Source of the DNA: Oscillospiraceae bacterium
GTDB taxonomy: Bacteria; Bacillota; Clostridia; Oscillospirales; Oscillospiraceae
DNA: 20,701 nt
Assembly: GCA_017435245.1 (NCBI GenBank)
Contig: JAFSFK010000192.1
Location: forward strand, 1 to 20,701
Reading direction: 5' to 3'
Part shown: piece after piece, positions 6,585-15,134 of the stretch
Layout of the letters: each line of letters starts with the position of its first letter
Position numbering within the stretch: the stretch's first letter is position 1
The notes under the pieces: generated by a model
Database searches by the model: none
Told to the model about the DNA's origin: nothing
What the model saw: the letters and a program-made list of their open reading frames with translations, nothing else
Made by a program: the position numbers and the translations under genes

Positions 6585-9500
6585 TTAAGAATTCTTGACT
6601 TTTTTCTTATTCTTGCGCACCACCGCAATGGCGATGACCGCAAGGATCACGGCGACCGCAAATACGCCGCCAAAGGCGATCAGCACAATCGTCTTTGCCT
6701 TGTCATCGCTAACCTCAGGTGCGGCAATGCCATCGGAAGGCTCTGTGGCTTCCCCCTCCACCCTGGTCACGGGATCCGGGGTGTTCAGAGAAGTCTCACC
6801 CTTGGTAATGGTGTAGACATCGCCCTCACGGACATAGTGGTAAGCACCGATGACCGTGTCGGTGATGCCGCCGTCGGGCTGATAGACCTTGATCTCGGCA
6901 TGATCGCCCAGGCCGTCGCCGTGGATATTCACAAAGGCGTCATTGACCAGCATCATATCCCCGTTGAGGTTGCCGCTGATGATCACATCTCCCTTGAACT
7001 GGTTAACGCTGGGAATGTAGGATTCGCCGTCGTGACCTGCATTGTCCAGCACCACTGCAGCACTGCCTTCTTTATTGGCAGAATCGGAGATCTTGACATT
7101 GGTCAGATATACACCGCCGTTGGCGTAGACCGCACCGGCATTTACCAGCGCAGAGTTGCTCCGCATTTGCGTATCGGAAATATCTGCCATACCCTTGGTG
7201 CCCACATAGAGGGCACCGCCTTCCTTGGCAGAGTTCTTGTTGATCGCACAGTTTCTCATGGTGATGGATGTGTCGGATTCCACAAAGACACCGCCGCCGT
7301 TACCCACAGCGGTATTGGCTTCCACAACGGTATCCTCCACCACCGCATTGCCCATAATGTACACCAGGATGCCCGCACCGTTGGCAGAAGCGGTGTTGCC
7401 GGTGAAGGTGCATCCGGTAATGGTGCCGTTACAGCGATAACCGATCTGCATACCGCCGGCCTTACCGATGGCATAGTTGCCGCTGACGGTAACATTTTCC
7501 ATCTCGTACTTGGTTTGCTGGGCCAGGTAGATACCTGCACCGCCGGAATTACCGCCCTTATCGCCGGTGATCCGGTTGCCGGTAACGGAGCAATTCTTCA
7601 TAACCAGCTCGGTTTCGGCGTAGATACCGCCGCCGCTGACATCCGAAATATTGTCACGGATCACACCGCCCAGGATCTCCACCTTACAACGGCTGGAGCG
7701 AATACCGCCGCCGCTGAGGCTTGCGTAGTTCTCAGCAACCACACCGCCGTTCATCTGCAGGGTCGCATCGGACTGGATCAGAATGCCGCCGGCGTGACCT
7801 TCGGTGTTCTTATTGCCGGTGATGGAACCGTCATTGAGGATCATCTGCGCCTTCGTACGCAGCACGACACCGGCACCGTTACCGTCAATGAGTTCATTTT
7901 CGGAGATGATACCGCTGTTCATCGTGACCTTGGTGGCGCTGACATACAGGCCTGCGCCCTCAAACTGGGCAATGTTCTTGGTGATGGTGACGCCATCGAT
8001 GATGGAGTCGTTGCCGGCAAGATACACACCTGCGCCACGGTAAGCCTTATTTCCGGAGATAGTGCCACCGTACAGCTTTACAGTAGCGTTGGAGTAGGCA
8101 CCGATGCCGCCGCTGGTCTGGTGCGCCTCATTGTTGGTAATGGAGCCGCCGTACATCGTCAGGTTGCCCTTACCCTGGGCAATGATGCCGCCGCCATGGC
8201 CGCTGCCGGACTTCTGTGTCAGTGCCTTGTTGCCGGTGATGGAACCGCCCCGGAGATTAAAGTAGCCACGCTGGCCACGAACCAGAACGCCTGCAGCACT
8301 GACAGAGGTAGTGTTACCGGAAATAGTACCGCCGTACATATTCACCACGCCGTCGCTGTACTGCACAACGCCGTTTTCATCCTTCCAGGAAGCCTCGGTG
8401 ATGTACATACCGCCGCCTTCCTTGCCGGCGTGGTTGCCGGAGATGGAGCCACCGTAAATATTGGCAATATCGCAGATGTACAGACCGCCGCCGGTCTTCT
8501 TGGAGGTGTTGCCGTTTATGCTTCCGCTTCTGAGGTTAAAGGTACCATCACGGGAGACAAAGACACCGCCGCCGTTGCCCTCTGTTGCGTTATTGCGGTC
8601 GATACGGCCGCCGGTCATATTCACGTAGCCCTTGGACTGGATGACCATACCGCCGCCGTTTCTGCCCTTGTTGCCGGTGATCTCACCGGATACGAACTCC
8701 ACCTTGCTCTCTTTACCGACGGTCATACCGCCGGCAGCCGTCAAGCCTTGGTTATTGGTGATCTTCACGCCGTCCACAAGAGCGGTTGCGTTGCCGCAGT
8801 AGACACCGCCGGCCTCGCCCTTGGCAGTATTGCCGGTGATCTTACCGCCCAGCAGCTTGATCTGGGCATCCACGGCATAAACACCTGCGCCGTTGCTGTC
8901 GGCCGTGTTGTTGGAGATCTCGCCGCCGTACATTTCGAACTTGGCGTTCTTAAAGGCAACCACACCGCCGCCGGAGCCTTCCGTCTTGTTGCCGGTGATC
9001 TTGCCGCTGTACAGGCGGAAGATGGTTCCTTCCTCTGCCGCATAGATACCGCTGGCACCTGCACTGGCATTGGTATTACCGCCGGTGAGCATACCGGAAA
9101 TATAGTTGCCCTTGGAATCGGTATGGGCCGTGCAGTCACACAGGTTCAGTGCCACACCGCCGCTGAGGCGGTAAATACGCTGTCCCTCCCCTGTCTGCCT
9201 GACGGTATAGCCGTTCAGGCACAGGGTGATCTCCTCCTGAACGCTCACTGCCACCATAGACTTCAGCTCCACATCCCCGATCAAATAGTAATGACCGGCA
9301 GTGCTGGGCAGGCTGGAAGTATCCGTCCAGGCAGTCCAGACCACATTTTCGTGGCCGCACTCGTCCTTTTCGTGGGGGGCGTGGATCGTCTTGGGATCCT
9401 GGATCATATACAGTCCGTCCTCCAGCACCTGCATGGTGTGGGTGACGTTCTCGTCATAAGTAAAGTATGCCAGCTCATCGGCTGCAACGCCCTTGCCCAG

Positions 9501-12500
9501 CAGCTGCTTGCCGCTTGCATAGAGGCTTTCCAGATCGGTGACAAATCCGATCCTGCAGCCATCCTCCAGGCCATCGGTCACAAAGGGATTACCCAGCACA
9601 ATGACCAGATTGCTTGTCTTCTTTTCCACGGTATTTCCGGTGATCTTAGCCGCACCGTTGATGGTCAGCGTACCCTCGGAGCCAAAGTCCACACCGCCGC
9701 CACGATGAGAAGCGGTATTTCCGGTGATGGCTGCGCCGTCGATGGTCAGATCGCCGGCAACGCAGAACACACCGCCGCCGGAGCGGGAGCTGTTTCCGGT
9801 AACCACTGTGCCCTTACCCAGGGTCAGGCTGCCGCCGCTCTGATAGACACCGCCGCCATTGGCGGTAACTGCGGTATTATTGGAAATTTCAAAATTCTCC
9901 GTATAGACATCGCCGCCCATAACCGCAAGGCCGCCGACGCCATTGGCTTTGTTTCCGGAGATCTTACCGCCCAGGAGCTTCACTGTACCACCGTCCACAC
10001 GCAGACCGCCAACAGAGGAGCTGTCGCCAGCATCGTTGCCGGAGATCTCGCCGCCGGTCATAGTAAAGGTACCGCCGCCGATGCGCATACCTGCGCCGTC
10101 TCTGCCGTAGGACCGGTTGTTCTTGATAACGCCGCCGCTGAGTGTAAAGACGGGATCGTTGGTACCGGAGATATACAGGCCTCGGACCTGATTGCCGGTG
10201 ATCTCACCGCCGGTCATTACGGCAGTACCGCCGATCTGATGGATGGTACCGGAATCCAGAGAATGAGAGATATTGCCGGTAAACACCACGCCATTTTCAA
10301 TGGTCACATTACCGCCGGTGATCAGCATACCGGGAGCCTTGAATGCGGTGTTGCCGCTGATCTCACCGCCGGAGATGGTCACTTCGCCGTCGGCGATCCG
10401 GATACCAGCTGCCGTGCCTTCTTCACCGGCATCGTTTCCGATGATCTTACCGCCGGTCATATGGAATCGACCGGCCTGGACACGAACGCCTACGCCCTCA
10501 GTCTTGGTAAAGGTGTTATGGCTGATCTCGCCGCCGGAGAGATTGAAGGTACCGTTCTGCACCAACACCGTGCGGGCATTGTTGCCGGTGATCTTACCGC
10601 CGGACATATTCAGTTCGCCACCACGGATGGTGATGACGCCCTCGGGATTGGTACAACCGCGGATCACACCGTCAATGATATTGACAATGCCGTGATCCTC
10701 CATACGGATCGCCATACCGGTACTTTCGTTGGTAACACCGGTACCGTCAATGATGCCGGCATAGAGCGTAAACGCAGGTGCCGCATCCGTTTCCGCATCC
10801 TTGTAAAGGCCAACAACGCCGCCCTTAGAGGAGCCGGGGATAAGCTTACCGGAAATATAGTTGCCGCTGTTGTCAGTATGTGCGGTACAGTCGCAGATGT
10901 TCAGCTTTGCACCGTTGGAGAGTCGGTAAACACGGTTATTTGCGGTAACAGTAAAGCCGTTAAGGCAAACAGTAATCTCCTCTGCAGTGGTCACACCCAC
11001 CATAGATGCCACATCCACATCACAGGTCAGATACCAGTGGCCGGAGGTTGCAGGCATAGTAGTGGCATCCCCCCACGCCTTCCAGGTCACACTTTCGTGA
11101 CCGCATGCATCCACCTCGTGAGGCTCGTGGGCAGAGTTGGGATCCTGGATCAGATACAGGCCATTGTCCTGTACCTTCAGGGAATGGTTGATCTTTGTGT
11201 CGTAGGAAACAAAGGAGAGCAGATCATCCTGCACAGCATTGGTTGCCAGCAAAAGCTTGCCGGTTTCAAACAAAGTGGTCAGGTCCGCAGTGAAGCTCAC
11301 ACCTGCGCCCTGGTTGAAGGTGCTCAGTGCAACACTCTGTCCGGCAGGCAGATAGATATTGTTGGTCTTGCCTTTGACGGTGTTGTTTTTGATCACCGCG
11401 TTGCCGCCAACAGTTACATTACCCTTGATGATATACAAACCGCCGCCGTTCGCCACAGCGCTGTTTGCGGTGATGCTGCCGCCGGTAACATTCAAAGTAC
11501 CGCCGTTGGAGAGCACTGCACCCCATTTTCCAATGGTGTTGCCGGTTATCTCGCCGCCTGTAATATTCAAAGTACCGCCGTCTATGCGGACAGCGCCGTT
11601 ATTGGTTACGGTGTTGCCGGTAATGCTCACTCCGGACAGGGTCACATTACCGCCTGCCACCAGCACTGCAGCGCCGTTGGTCGCTGTATTGCCGCTGATG
11701 ATACCGCCGCTCAGTGTAGCATTACCTCCGCCTACACGGATGCCGGCACCGGAGGACTTTCCGGAATTATTTCCGCTGATCTCACCACCGGTCATAGTAA
11801 AGATACCGCTATTGACGCGGACAGCCGCACCGTCAAAGGCTGCAAATTCGTGATTTGCCACCTTGCCGGTACCGGAGAGGTTCACGGTACCGCCGTCGAT
11901 CAAAATACCACGGGAGGTGTTGCCGCTGATCTCACCGGCAGAGAGGTTGAAGGTACCGCCCTTGACGGTAACCGCTGCGCCGGTGTTGGCGCTGTGGGAA
12001 ATGCCGGTGATCTCACCGCCGGTCATATTCACCGTACCGCCGGTAATGTAAATACCGATGGCGCTGCCGCCGGAGATGACCGTACCGGAAAGGCTGACGC
12101 TGCCGGAAGCAATGCTCAGCACACCGGTATCCTTGCCGGTAACGGTGTTATTAGCAATGGTACCGCCGGAAAGATTCACAGTTCCCTTGGGAATATGGAT
12201 CACCGCACCGGCAGAGGTATTGCTGCGGATCACGCCGCCCAGCATATTAAATACAGCGTTGGTATACAGCGCACCGCCGTTGCCTGTAATGGTATTGCCG
12301 GAGATCTCGCCACCGAACATATTGAAAGTGGCATCCGTCTGGTTGACGATGGTACCGGCACCATTGGTGGTATTTCCGGTAATGATACCGTCATAGAAAT
12401 TGATCACAGTGCCTTCGTGCTCCGCAAACAGAGCGCCGCCGGTAGCGGCATTGCCGCCGGTGATCTTACTTGCCACATAGTTGCCATCGGCATCAGTGTG

Positions 12501-14090
12501 GGCAGTACAATCACAGATGGTCAGCTTTGCGCCGCCGCTGAGGCGGTAGATCCGGGCTGCACCGGTCTGGATGATGTCATAGCCGTTCAGACACAGAACG
12601 ATGTCCTGGGCAGTAGACACTCCCACCGCAGCTGTCAAGTACACGTCGCTGGTCAAATAGTAATGACCGGTGGTGGTGGGCAGGGTGGCTGTACCCTTCC
12701 AGTCCGTCACATTTTCGTGACCGGGCTTGTAGTCACCGCCATTGTGGCCACGGCCTGTGATGGTGACCTTCCCGTCTGCCATCGTCATTTCGTGACCCAT
12801 ATCACTGGTGAAGAACTGATTGGCATCGGCCTGAGCCGTAACCGCAGAGATCGCCAAATTGGTAGCTGCCGCCTGACCGTCCCGGGTGGAGATGCCGATG
12901 CAGGCACCCTCGCTCAAAGGCACTTCGGTGCTGATCGCCACCGTACGTCCGCCGTTGACGAGATTCAGGTTCTGCAGGATCTTGCCCACATAGTTGTCGG
13001 CAATGACCGTCTTGCCACCCACGGTCACAAGGCTTGCGCCGCTGGTGGTCTGGTTATCCACACCGCCGCCACGGTTATTGGCCCGGTTGCCGGTGATGGT
13101 CACATTCTGCAAAAGAACACTCTTGGCATTTTGGAGGAAAATACCGCCGCCGTGGTTTGCGGTATTATTCGTAATGGTACCGCCTGTAATATTGATGACG
13201 GTGCCGTTATCGTTATCATTGTTTCTGGTGCTGATGGCACCGCCGGTGGTTCTGGAGGTGTTGCCGGTGAGGGTGCCGCCAGCCATATTCAGTGTACCCT
13301 TGTAGACGTAAACAGCACCGCCTCGCTGGGCCGTACAGTTACGGATCACGCCGCTGTTGATATTTACCACACCGCCGGAGGTAATGATGACTGCACCACC
13401 GCCGGAGGAAGCGGTATTGTTAACATTGGTACCGTCGATGATCACATCGTTCATCGTAAAGGTGCCTGCGCCGTACATACCAACGGCACCGCCCTCGGAG
13501 ATGCCGGGGATCAGCTTACCGGTGACATGATCGTCACCATCGGTATGGGCAGTGCAGTCACACACTGTGACACTGCCTCCGGCGATCCGGAAGATCCGGC
13601 GGACATTGCCGGTAGTGGGGGCAGAGATATTCTTGCCGTTGAGGCAAATGACGATATCCACATTGGAAGAAACGGCAATGGGCGCACTCAGCGCAAGAAC
13701 GCTGTCCACATCCAGATAATAGTGGCCGGACACATCGGTCTTAATATCGGAAGCCTGGGTAACGGGAGTCCAGGTGATATTTTCATCGCCGTGGCCGCAC
13801 TTGGTATAACCCTCCCGGGTATTATGAGAAGATTCCGCCTCCACAACAGGAGCGGTCTCAGTGACCGTTTCCGGAACTGTAGGCTCTTCGGCAGCCACAG
13901 GCTCTGTCTGCACTTCCTGTGTTTCCTCAGCAGCAGGCTCAGAAGCCTCCGGCAGTGTTTCCAAGGCTGCAGGCACAGTCTCCTGCAGGATCTCTTCAGG
14001 AGCAGTCTCCCCCTCTGCCACAACACCCAAGGGCATCATAGACAAGAGCATCGCCACGCACAGCAGCATCGCCAGAAAACGTTTTTTCAT
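6585..14090 (-). CDS. Giant exported beta-helix repeat surface protein (2,501 aa)
   Basis: The protein starts with a clear signal peptide (MKKRFLAMLLCVAMLL; likely cleavage after VVA at residue 25). A low-complexity Glu/Pro/Thr/Ala stretch follows to about 90. The rest is four cassettes, each opened by a head with CGH or PGH, CLNG and CDCTAHTD motifs (starting at residues 98, 456, 996 and 1578). Each head is followed by long runs of roughly 20-residue coils of the type GGxISGNTA or GGGVY, as in right-handed parallel beta-helices and Pmp-like repeats. Cassettes 2 and 3 close with a GLYxIQDP motif; the last cassette is the longest. A transmembrane helix lies at about 2467-2491 with a basic tail RKNKKKVKNS. 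No LPXTG sorting motif is visible, so it is membrane- rather than sortase-anchored. A role in adhesion or glycan contact is inferred. The gene is monocistronic, with its own promoter and a GGAGG ribosome site before the ATG. Confidence 0.85.
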   Translation of the reverse strand: MKKRFLAMLLCVAMLLSMMPLGVVAEGETAPEEILQETVPAALETLPEASEPAAEETQEVQTEPVAAEEPTVPETVTETAPVVEAESSHNTREGYTKCGHGDENITWTPVTQASDIKTDVSGHYYLDVDSVLALSAPIAVSSNVDIVICLNGKNISAPTTGNVRRIFRIAGGSVTVCDCTAHTDGDDHVTGKLIPGISEGGAVGMYGAGTFTMNDVIIDGTNVNNTASSGGGAVIITSGGVVNINSGVIRNCTAQRGGAVYVYKGTLNMAGGTLTGNTSRTTGGAISTRNNDNDNGTVINITGGTITNNTANHGGGIFLQNAKSVLLQNVTITGNRANNRGGGVDNQTTSGASLVTVGGKTVIADNYVGKILQNLNLVNGGRTVAISTEVPLSEGACIGISTRDGQAAATNLAISAVTAQADANQFFTSDMGHEMTMADGKVTITGRGHNGGDYKPGHENVTDWKGTATLPTTTGHYYLTSDVYLTAAVGVSTAQDIVLCLNGYDIIQTGAARIYRLSGGAKLTICDCTAHTDADGNYVASKITGGNAATGGALFAEHEGTVINFYDGIITGNTTNGAGTIVNQTDATFNMFGGEISGNTITGNGGALYTNAVFNMLGGVIRSNTSAGAVIHIPKGTVNLSGGTIANNTVTGKDTGVLSIASGSVSLSGTVISGGSAIGIYITGGTVNMTGGEITGISHSANTGAAVTVKGGTFNLSAGEISGNTSRGILIDGGTVNLSGTGKVANHEFAAFDGAAVRVNSGIFTMTGGEISGNNSGKSSGAGIRVGGGNATLSGGIISGNTATNGAAVLVAGGNVTLSGVSITGNTVTNNGAVRIDGGTLNITGGEITGNTIGKWGAVLSNGGTLNVTGGSITANSAVANGGGLYIIKGNVTVGGNAVIKNNTVKGKTNNIYLPAGQSVALSTFNQGAGVSFTADLTTLFETGKLLLATNAVQDDLLSFVSYDTKINHSLKVQDNGLYLIQDPNSAHEPHEVDACGHESVTWKAWGDATTMPATSGHWYLTCDVDVASMVGVTTAEEITVCLNGFTVTANNRVYRLSNGAKLNICDCTAHTDNSGNYISGKLIPGSSKGGVVGLYKDAETDAAPAFTLYAGIIDGTGVTNESTGMAIRMEDHGIVNIIDGVIRGCTNPEGVITIRGGELNMSGGKITGNNARTVLVQNGTFNLSGGEISHNTFTKTEGVGVRVQAGRFHMTGGKIIGNDAGEEGTAAGIRIADGEVTISGGEISGNTAFKAPGMLITGGNVTIENGVVFTGNISHSLDSGTIHQIGGTAVMTGGEITGNQVRGLYISGTNDPVFTLSGGVIKNNRSYGRDGAGMRIGGGTFTMTGGEISGNDAGDSSSVGGLRVDGGTVKLLGGKISGNKANGVGGLAVMGGDVYTENFEISNNTAVTANGGGVYQSGGSLTLGKGTVVTGNSSRSGGGVFCVAGDLTIDGAAITGNTASHRGGGVDFGSEGTLTINGAAKITGNTVEKKTSNLVIVLGNPFVTDGLEDGCRIGFVTDLESLYASGKQLLGKGVAADELAYFTYDENVTHTMQVLEDGLYMIQDPKTIHAPHEKDECGHENVVWTAWTDTSSLPSTAGHYYLIGDVELKSMVAVSVQEEITLCLNGYTVRQTGEGQRIYRLSGGVALNLCDCTAHTDSKGNYISGMLTGGNTNASAGASGIYAAEEGTIFRLYSGKITGNKTEGSGGGVVAFKNAKFEMYGGEISNNTADSNGAGVYAVDAQIKLLGGKITGNTAKGEAGGVYCGNATALVDGVKITNNQGLTAAGGMTVGKESKVEFVSGEITGNKGRNGGGMVIQSKGYVNMTGGRIDRNNATEGNGGGVFVSRDGTFNLRSGSINGNTSKKTGGGLYICDIANIYGGSISGNHAGKEGGGMYITEASWKDENGVVQYSDGVVNMYGGTISGNTTSVSAAGVLVRGQRGYFNLRGGSITGNKALTQKSGSGHGGGIIAQGKGNLTMYGGSITNNEAHQTSGGIGAYSNATVKLYGGTISGNKAYRGAGVYLAGNDSIIDGVTITKNIAQFEGAGLYVSATKVTMNSGIISENELIDGNGAGVVLRTKAQMILNDGSITGNKNTEGHAGGILIQSDATLQMNGGVVAENYASLSGGGIRSSRCKVEILGGVIRDNISDVSGGGIYAETELVMKNCSVTGNRITGDKGGNSGGAGIYLAQQTKYEMENVTVSGNYAIGKAGGMQIGYRCNGTITGCTFTGNTASANGAGILVYIMGNAVVEDTVVEANTAVGNGGGVFVESDTSITMRNCAINKNSAKEGGALYVGTKGMADISDTQMRSNSALVNAGAVYANGGVYLTNVKISDSANKEGSAAVVLDNAGHDGESYIPSVNQFKGDVIISGNLNGDMMLVNDAFVNIHGDGLGDHAEIKVYQPDGGITDTVIGAYHYVREGDVYTITKGETSLNTPDPVTRVEGEATEPSDGIAAPEVSDDKAKTIVLIAFGGVFAVAVILAVIAIAVVRKNKKKVKNS
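9117..9359 (-). repeat. Head module 4 of the giant surface protein
   Basis: This encodes the head starting at Cys1578: CGHENVVW, HYYL, LCLNGYTV, RIYRLSGG and CDCTAHTD. It follows the GLYMIQDP closing motif of cassette 3. The cassette it opens runs about 800 residues, the longest of the four. Confidence 0.8.
10872..11105 (-). repeat. Head module 3 of the giant surface protein
   Basis: This encodes the head starting at Cys996: CGHESVTW, HWYL, VCLNGFTV, RVYRLSNG and CDCTAHTD. It follows the GLYLIQDP closing motif of cassette 2 and opens a beta-helix run of about 500 residues. Confidence 0.8.
12492..12725 (-). repeat. Head module 2 of the giant surface protein
   Basis: This encodes the head starting at residue 456: PGHENVTDW, HYYL, LCLNGYDI, RIYRLSGG and CDCTAHTD. 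The first Cys of the other heads is replaced by Pro here, while the CLNG and CDC cysteines remain. Confidence 0.8.
13539..13799 (-). repeat. Head module 1 of the giant surface protein
   Basis: This encodes the head starting at Cys98: CGHGDENITW, HYYL, ICLNGKNI, RIFRIAGG and CDCTAHTD. It is the most divergent of the four heads and has slightly longer loops (261 bp against 234-243 bp). Confidence 0.78.
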
Positions 14091-14208
14091 ACCAAATATC
14101 CTCCAGACCGGCAGATTTCAAAATCGTAACAATTTGTAACAAAAAACACAATATATGCGGCACAAACCCCTTTATCGACCACAAAATATACGGGCGCAAT
14201 ATAGTTAA

Positions 14209-14237
14209 ATTATAACAGTGCCATTTGTGGTTGTCAA
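14209..14237 (-). promoter_or_regulatory. Consensus promoter of the giant surface-protein gene
   Basis: On the minus strand a perfect TTGACA (14232-14237) and a perfect TATAAT (14209-14214) are separated by exactly 17 bases. Transcription should start near 14202, giving an untranslated leader of roughly 110 nt. A palindrome (14226-14246) covers the -35 box. Confidence 0.85.
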
Positions 14238-14246
14238 CAAACCACA
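14226..14246. promoter_or_regulatory. Operator-like palindrome over the -35 box
   Basis: TGTGGTT (14226-14232) and AACCACA (14240-14246) form a perfect 7-bp inverted repeat around 7 bases, overlapping the -35 hexamer of the surface-protein promoter. A further GACCACA half-site-like sequence lies near 14177-14183. A repressor site is plausible, but no regulator can be named. Confidence 0.4.
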
Positions 14247-14322
14247 TTTCCTTTTTCTTCTCTATTATTGTGTCTTTTTTCTCATTTTCTCCGCAACCGG
14301 CAAAAGGCGCAATCCACAGGCG

Positions 14323-14351
14323 TTGACAACCATTTCAAAAAGTATTACTAT
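14323..14351 (+). promoter_or_regulatory. Promoter of the amidohydrolase pair
   Basis: A perfect TTGACA (14323-14328) lies 17 bases before TACTAT (14346-14351), a -10 box matching TATAAT at four positions. The leader to the ATG at 14382 would be about 25 nt. It fires divergently from the surface-protein promoter about 85 bp away. Confidence 0.6.
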
Positions 14352-14381
14352 TACAATAACGATGTTTCCGGGAGACTGATT

Positions 14382-15134
14382 ATGTATTTTATCGATTTCA
14401 ATTGTGCCATCGGCGAGCCGATGCGCTCTGAGCGGTACAGCACCGCCGAGGGCCTGCTTCAGTGGCTGGACAAATATCAGATCGATTGCGCTCTGGCATA
14501 TCACAGCGAGGCTATGCGGGAGCCGGAAATGGGAAATGCACTCATGGCGCAGGCCGCTGCCGCCTCCGGTGGACGGCTGAAAACCTGTTTCGTCCTGAAC
14601 CCCAGTCTGGAAAGCCTTGGGATCCCCGGTGAGGGTACACCTTTGGAGCGGCTGAAAAAGCACCGCCCCAGCGCTGTGCGGATCTTCCCCGGAGAGCAGC
14701 TGTACCCCTTTGACACCTTTTACGCCGAGGAGATCCTTACGCTCTGCCAGCAGCTGCGCCTGCCTCTGATCGTGGATTGTCCCTATGACAACGTCTTTCT
14801 GACCCAGCTGCCTCAGGTCTGCCGGGCTTATCCCGATGTACCGATCATCCTGCTGCGGTTCCTGTACAACCGCAGCAGGCAGTATATGCCCATCCTTAGG
14901 AAGCTTCCCAATGTCTATCTGGATATGAGCACCCACATCGACGTGGGCGGAATGGAAGAGGTGGTGCGGCGGTTCGGAAGCGAGCATCTGCTGTTCGGCA
15001 GCGGATTGCCTGTCTATGAACCCTCCGGTGCCCTGGGACTTCTTCTGTATGCCCAGATCAGCGATGCTGACCGGGAGAATATCGCATCCGGTAACTTCCT
15101 GCGTTTGGAAGGAGGCATCCGCTATGACGATTAA
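14382..15134 (+). CDS. Amidohydrolase-family protein lacking metal ligands
   Basis: The start is placed at ATG 14382, behind GGGAGA, because the bases before it hold a promoter. The 250-residue product has the fold pattern of small amidohydrolase-2 TIM-barrel proteins and matches its downstream neighbour in order: LDMSTHIDVGGMEEVVRRFG (180-199) and then LLFGSGLP (203-210). The catalytic ligands are gone. The N-terminal HxH motif is DFNCAIG (5-11), the mid-barrel His strand is LIVDCPYDN (129-137), the AHQGG strand is ILLRFLYNR (156-164), and the FGTD aspartate is FGSG. It may be a non-catalytic partner of the next gene product, a ligand-binding protein, or an enzyme with different chemistry. 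Its last 11 bp overlap the next gene, consistent with equal co-production. Function is unknown. Confidence 0.75.
   Translation: MYFIDFNCAIGEPMRSERYSTAEGLLQWLDKYQIDCALAYHSEAMREPEMGNALMAQAAAASGGRLKTCFVLNPSLESLGIPGEGTPLERLKKHRPSAVRIFPGEQLYPFDTFYAEEILTLCQQLRLPLIVDCPYDNVFLTQLPQVCRAYPDVPIILLRFLYNRSRQYMPILRKLPNVYLDMSTHIDVGGMEEVVRRFGSEHLLFGSGLPVYEPSGALGLLLYAQISDADRENIASGNFLRLEGGIRYDD

Noticed and set aside
6585..14090. Tandem DNA repeats in the surface-protein gene as a recombination-made satellite
   Set aside because: The recurrence follows protein coils with variable spacing and diverged codons, so it is protein repeat structure rather than a DNA satellite.
6837..14129. 2,430-codon plus-strand open frame opposite the giant surface-protein gene
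   Set aside because: It is in exact codon register with the sense gene and is explained by lack of TTA/CTA/TCA codons. Its translation is a low-complexity Gly/Ala/Asp/His-rich string with no domain, while the sense protein has a signal peptide, ordered repeats and a membrane anchor.
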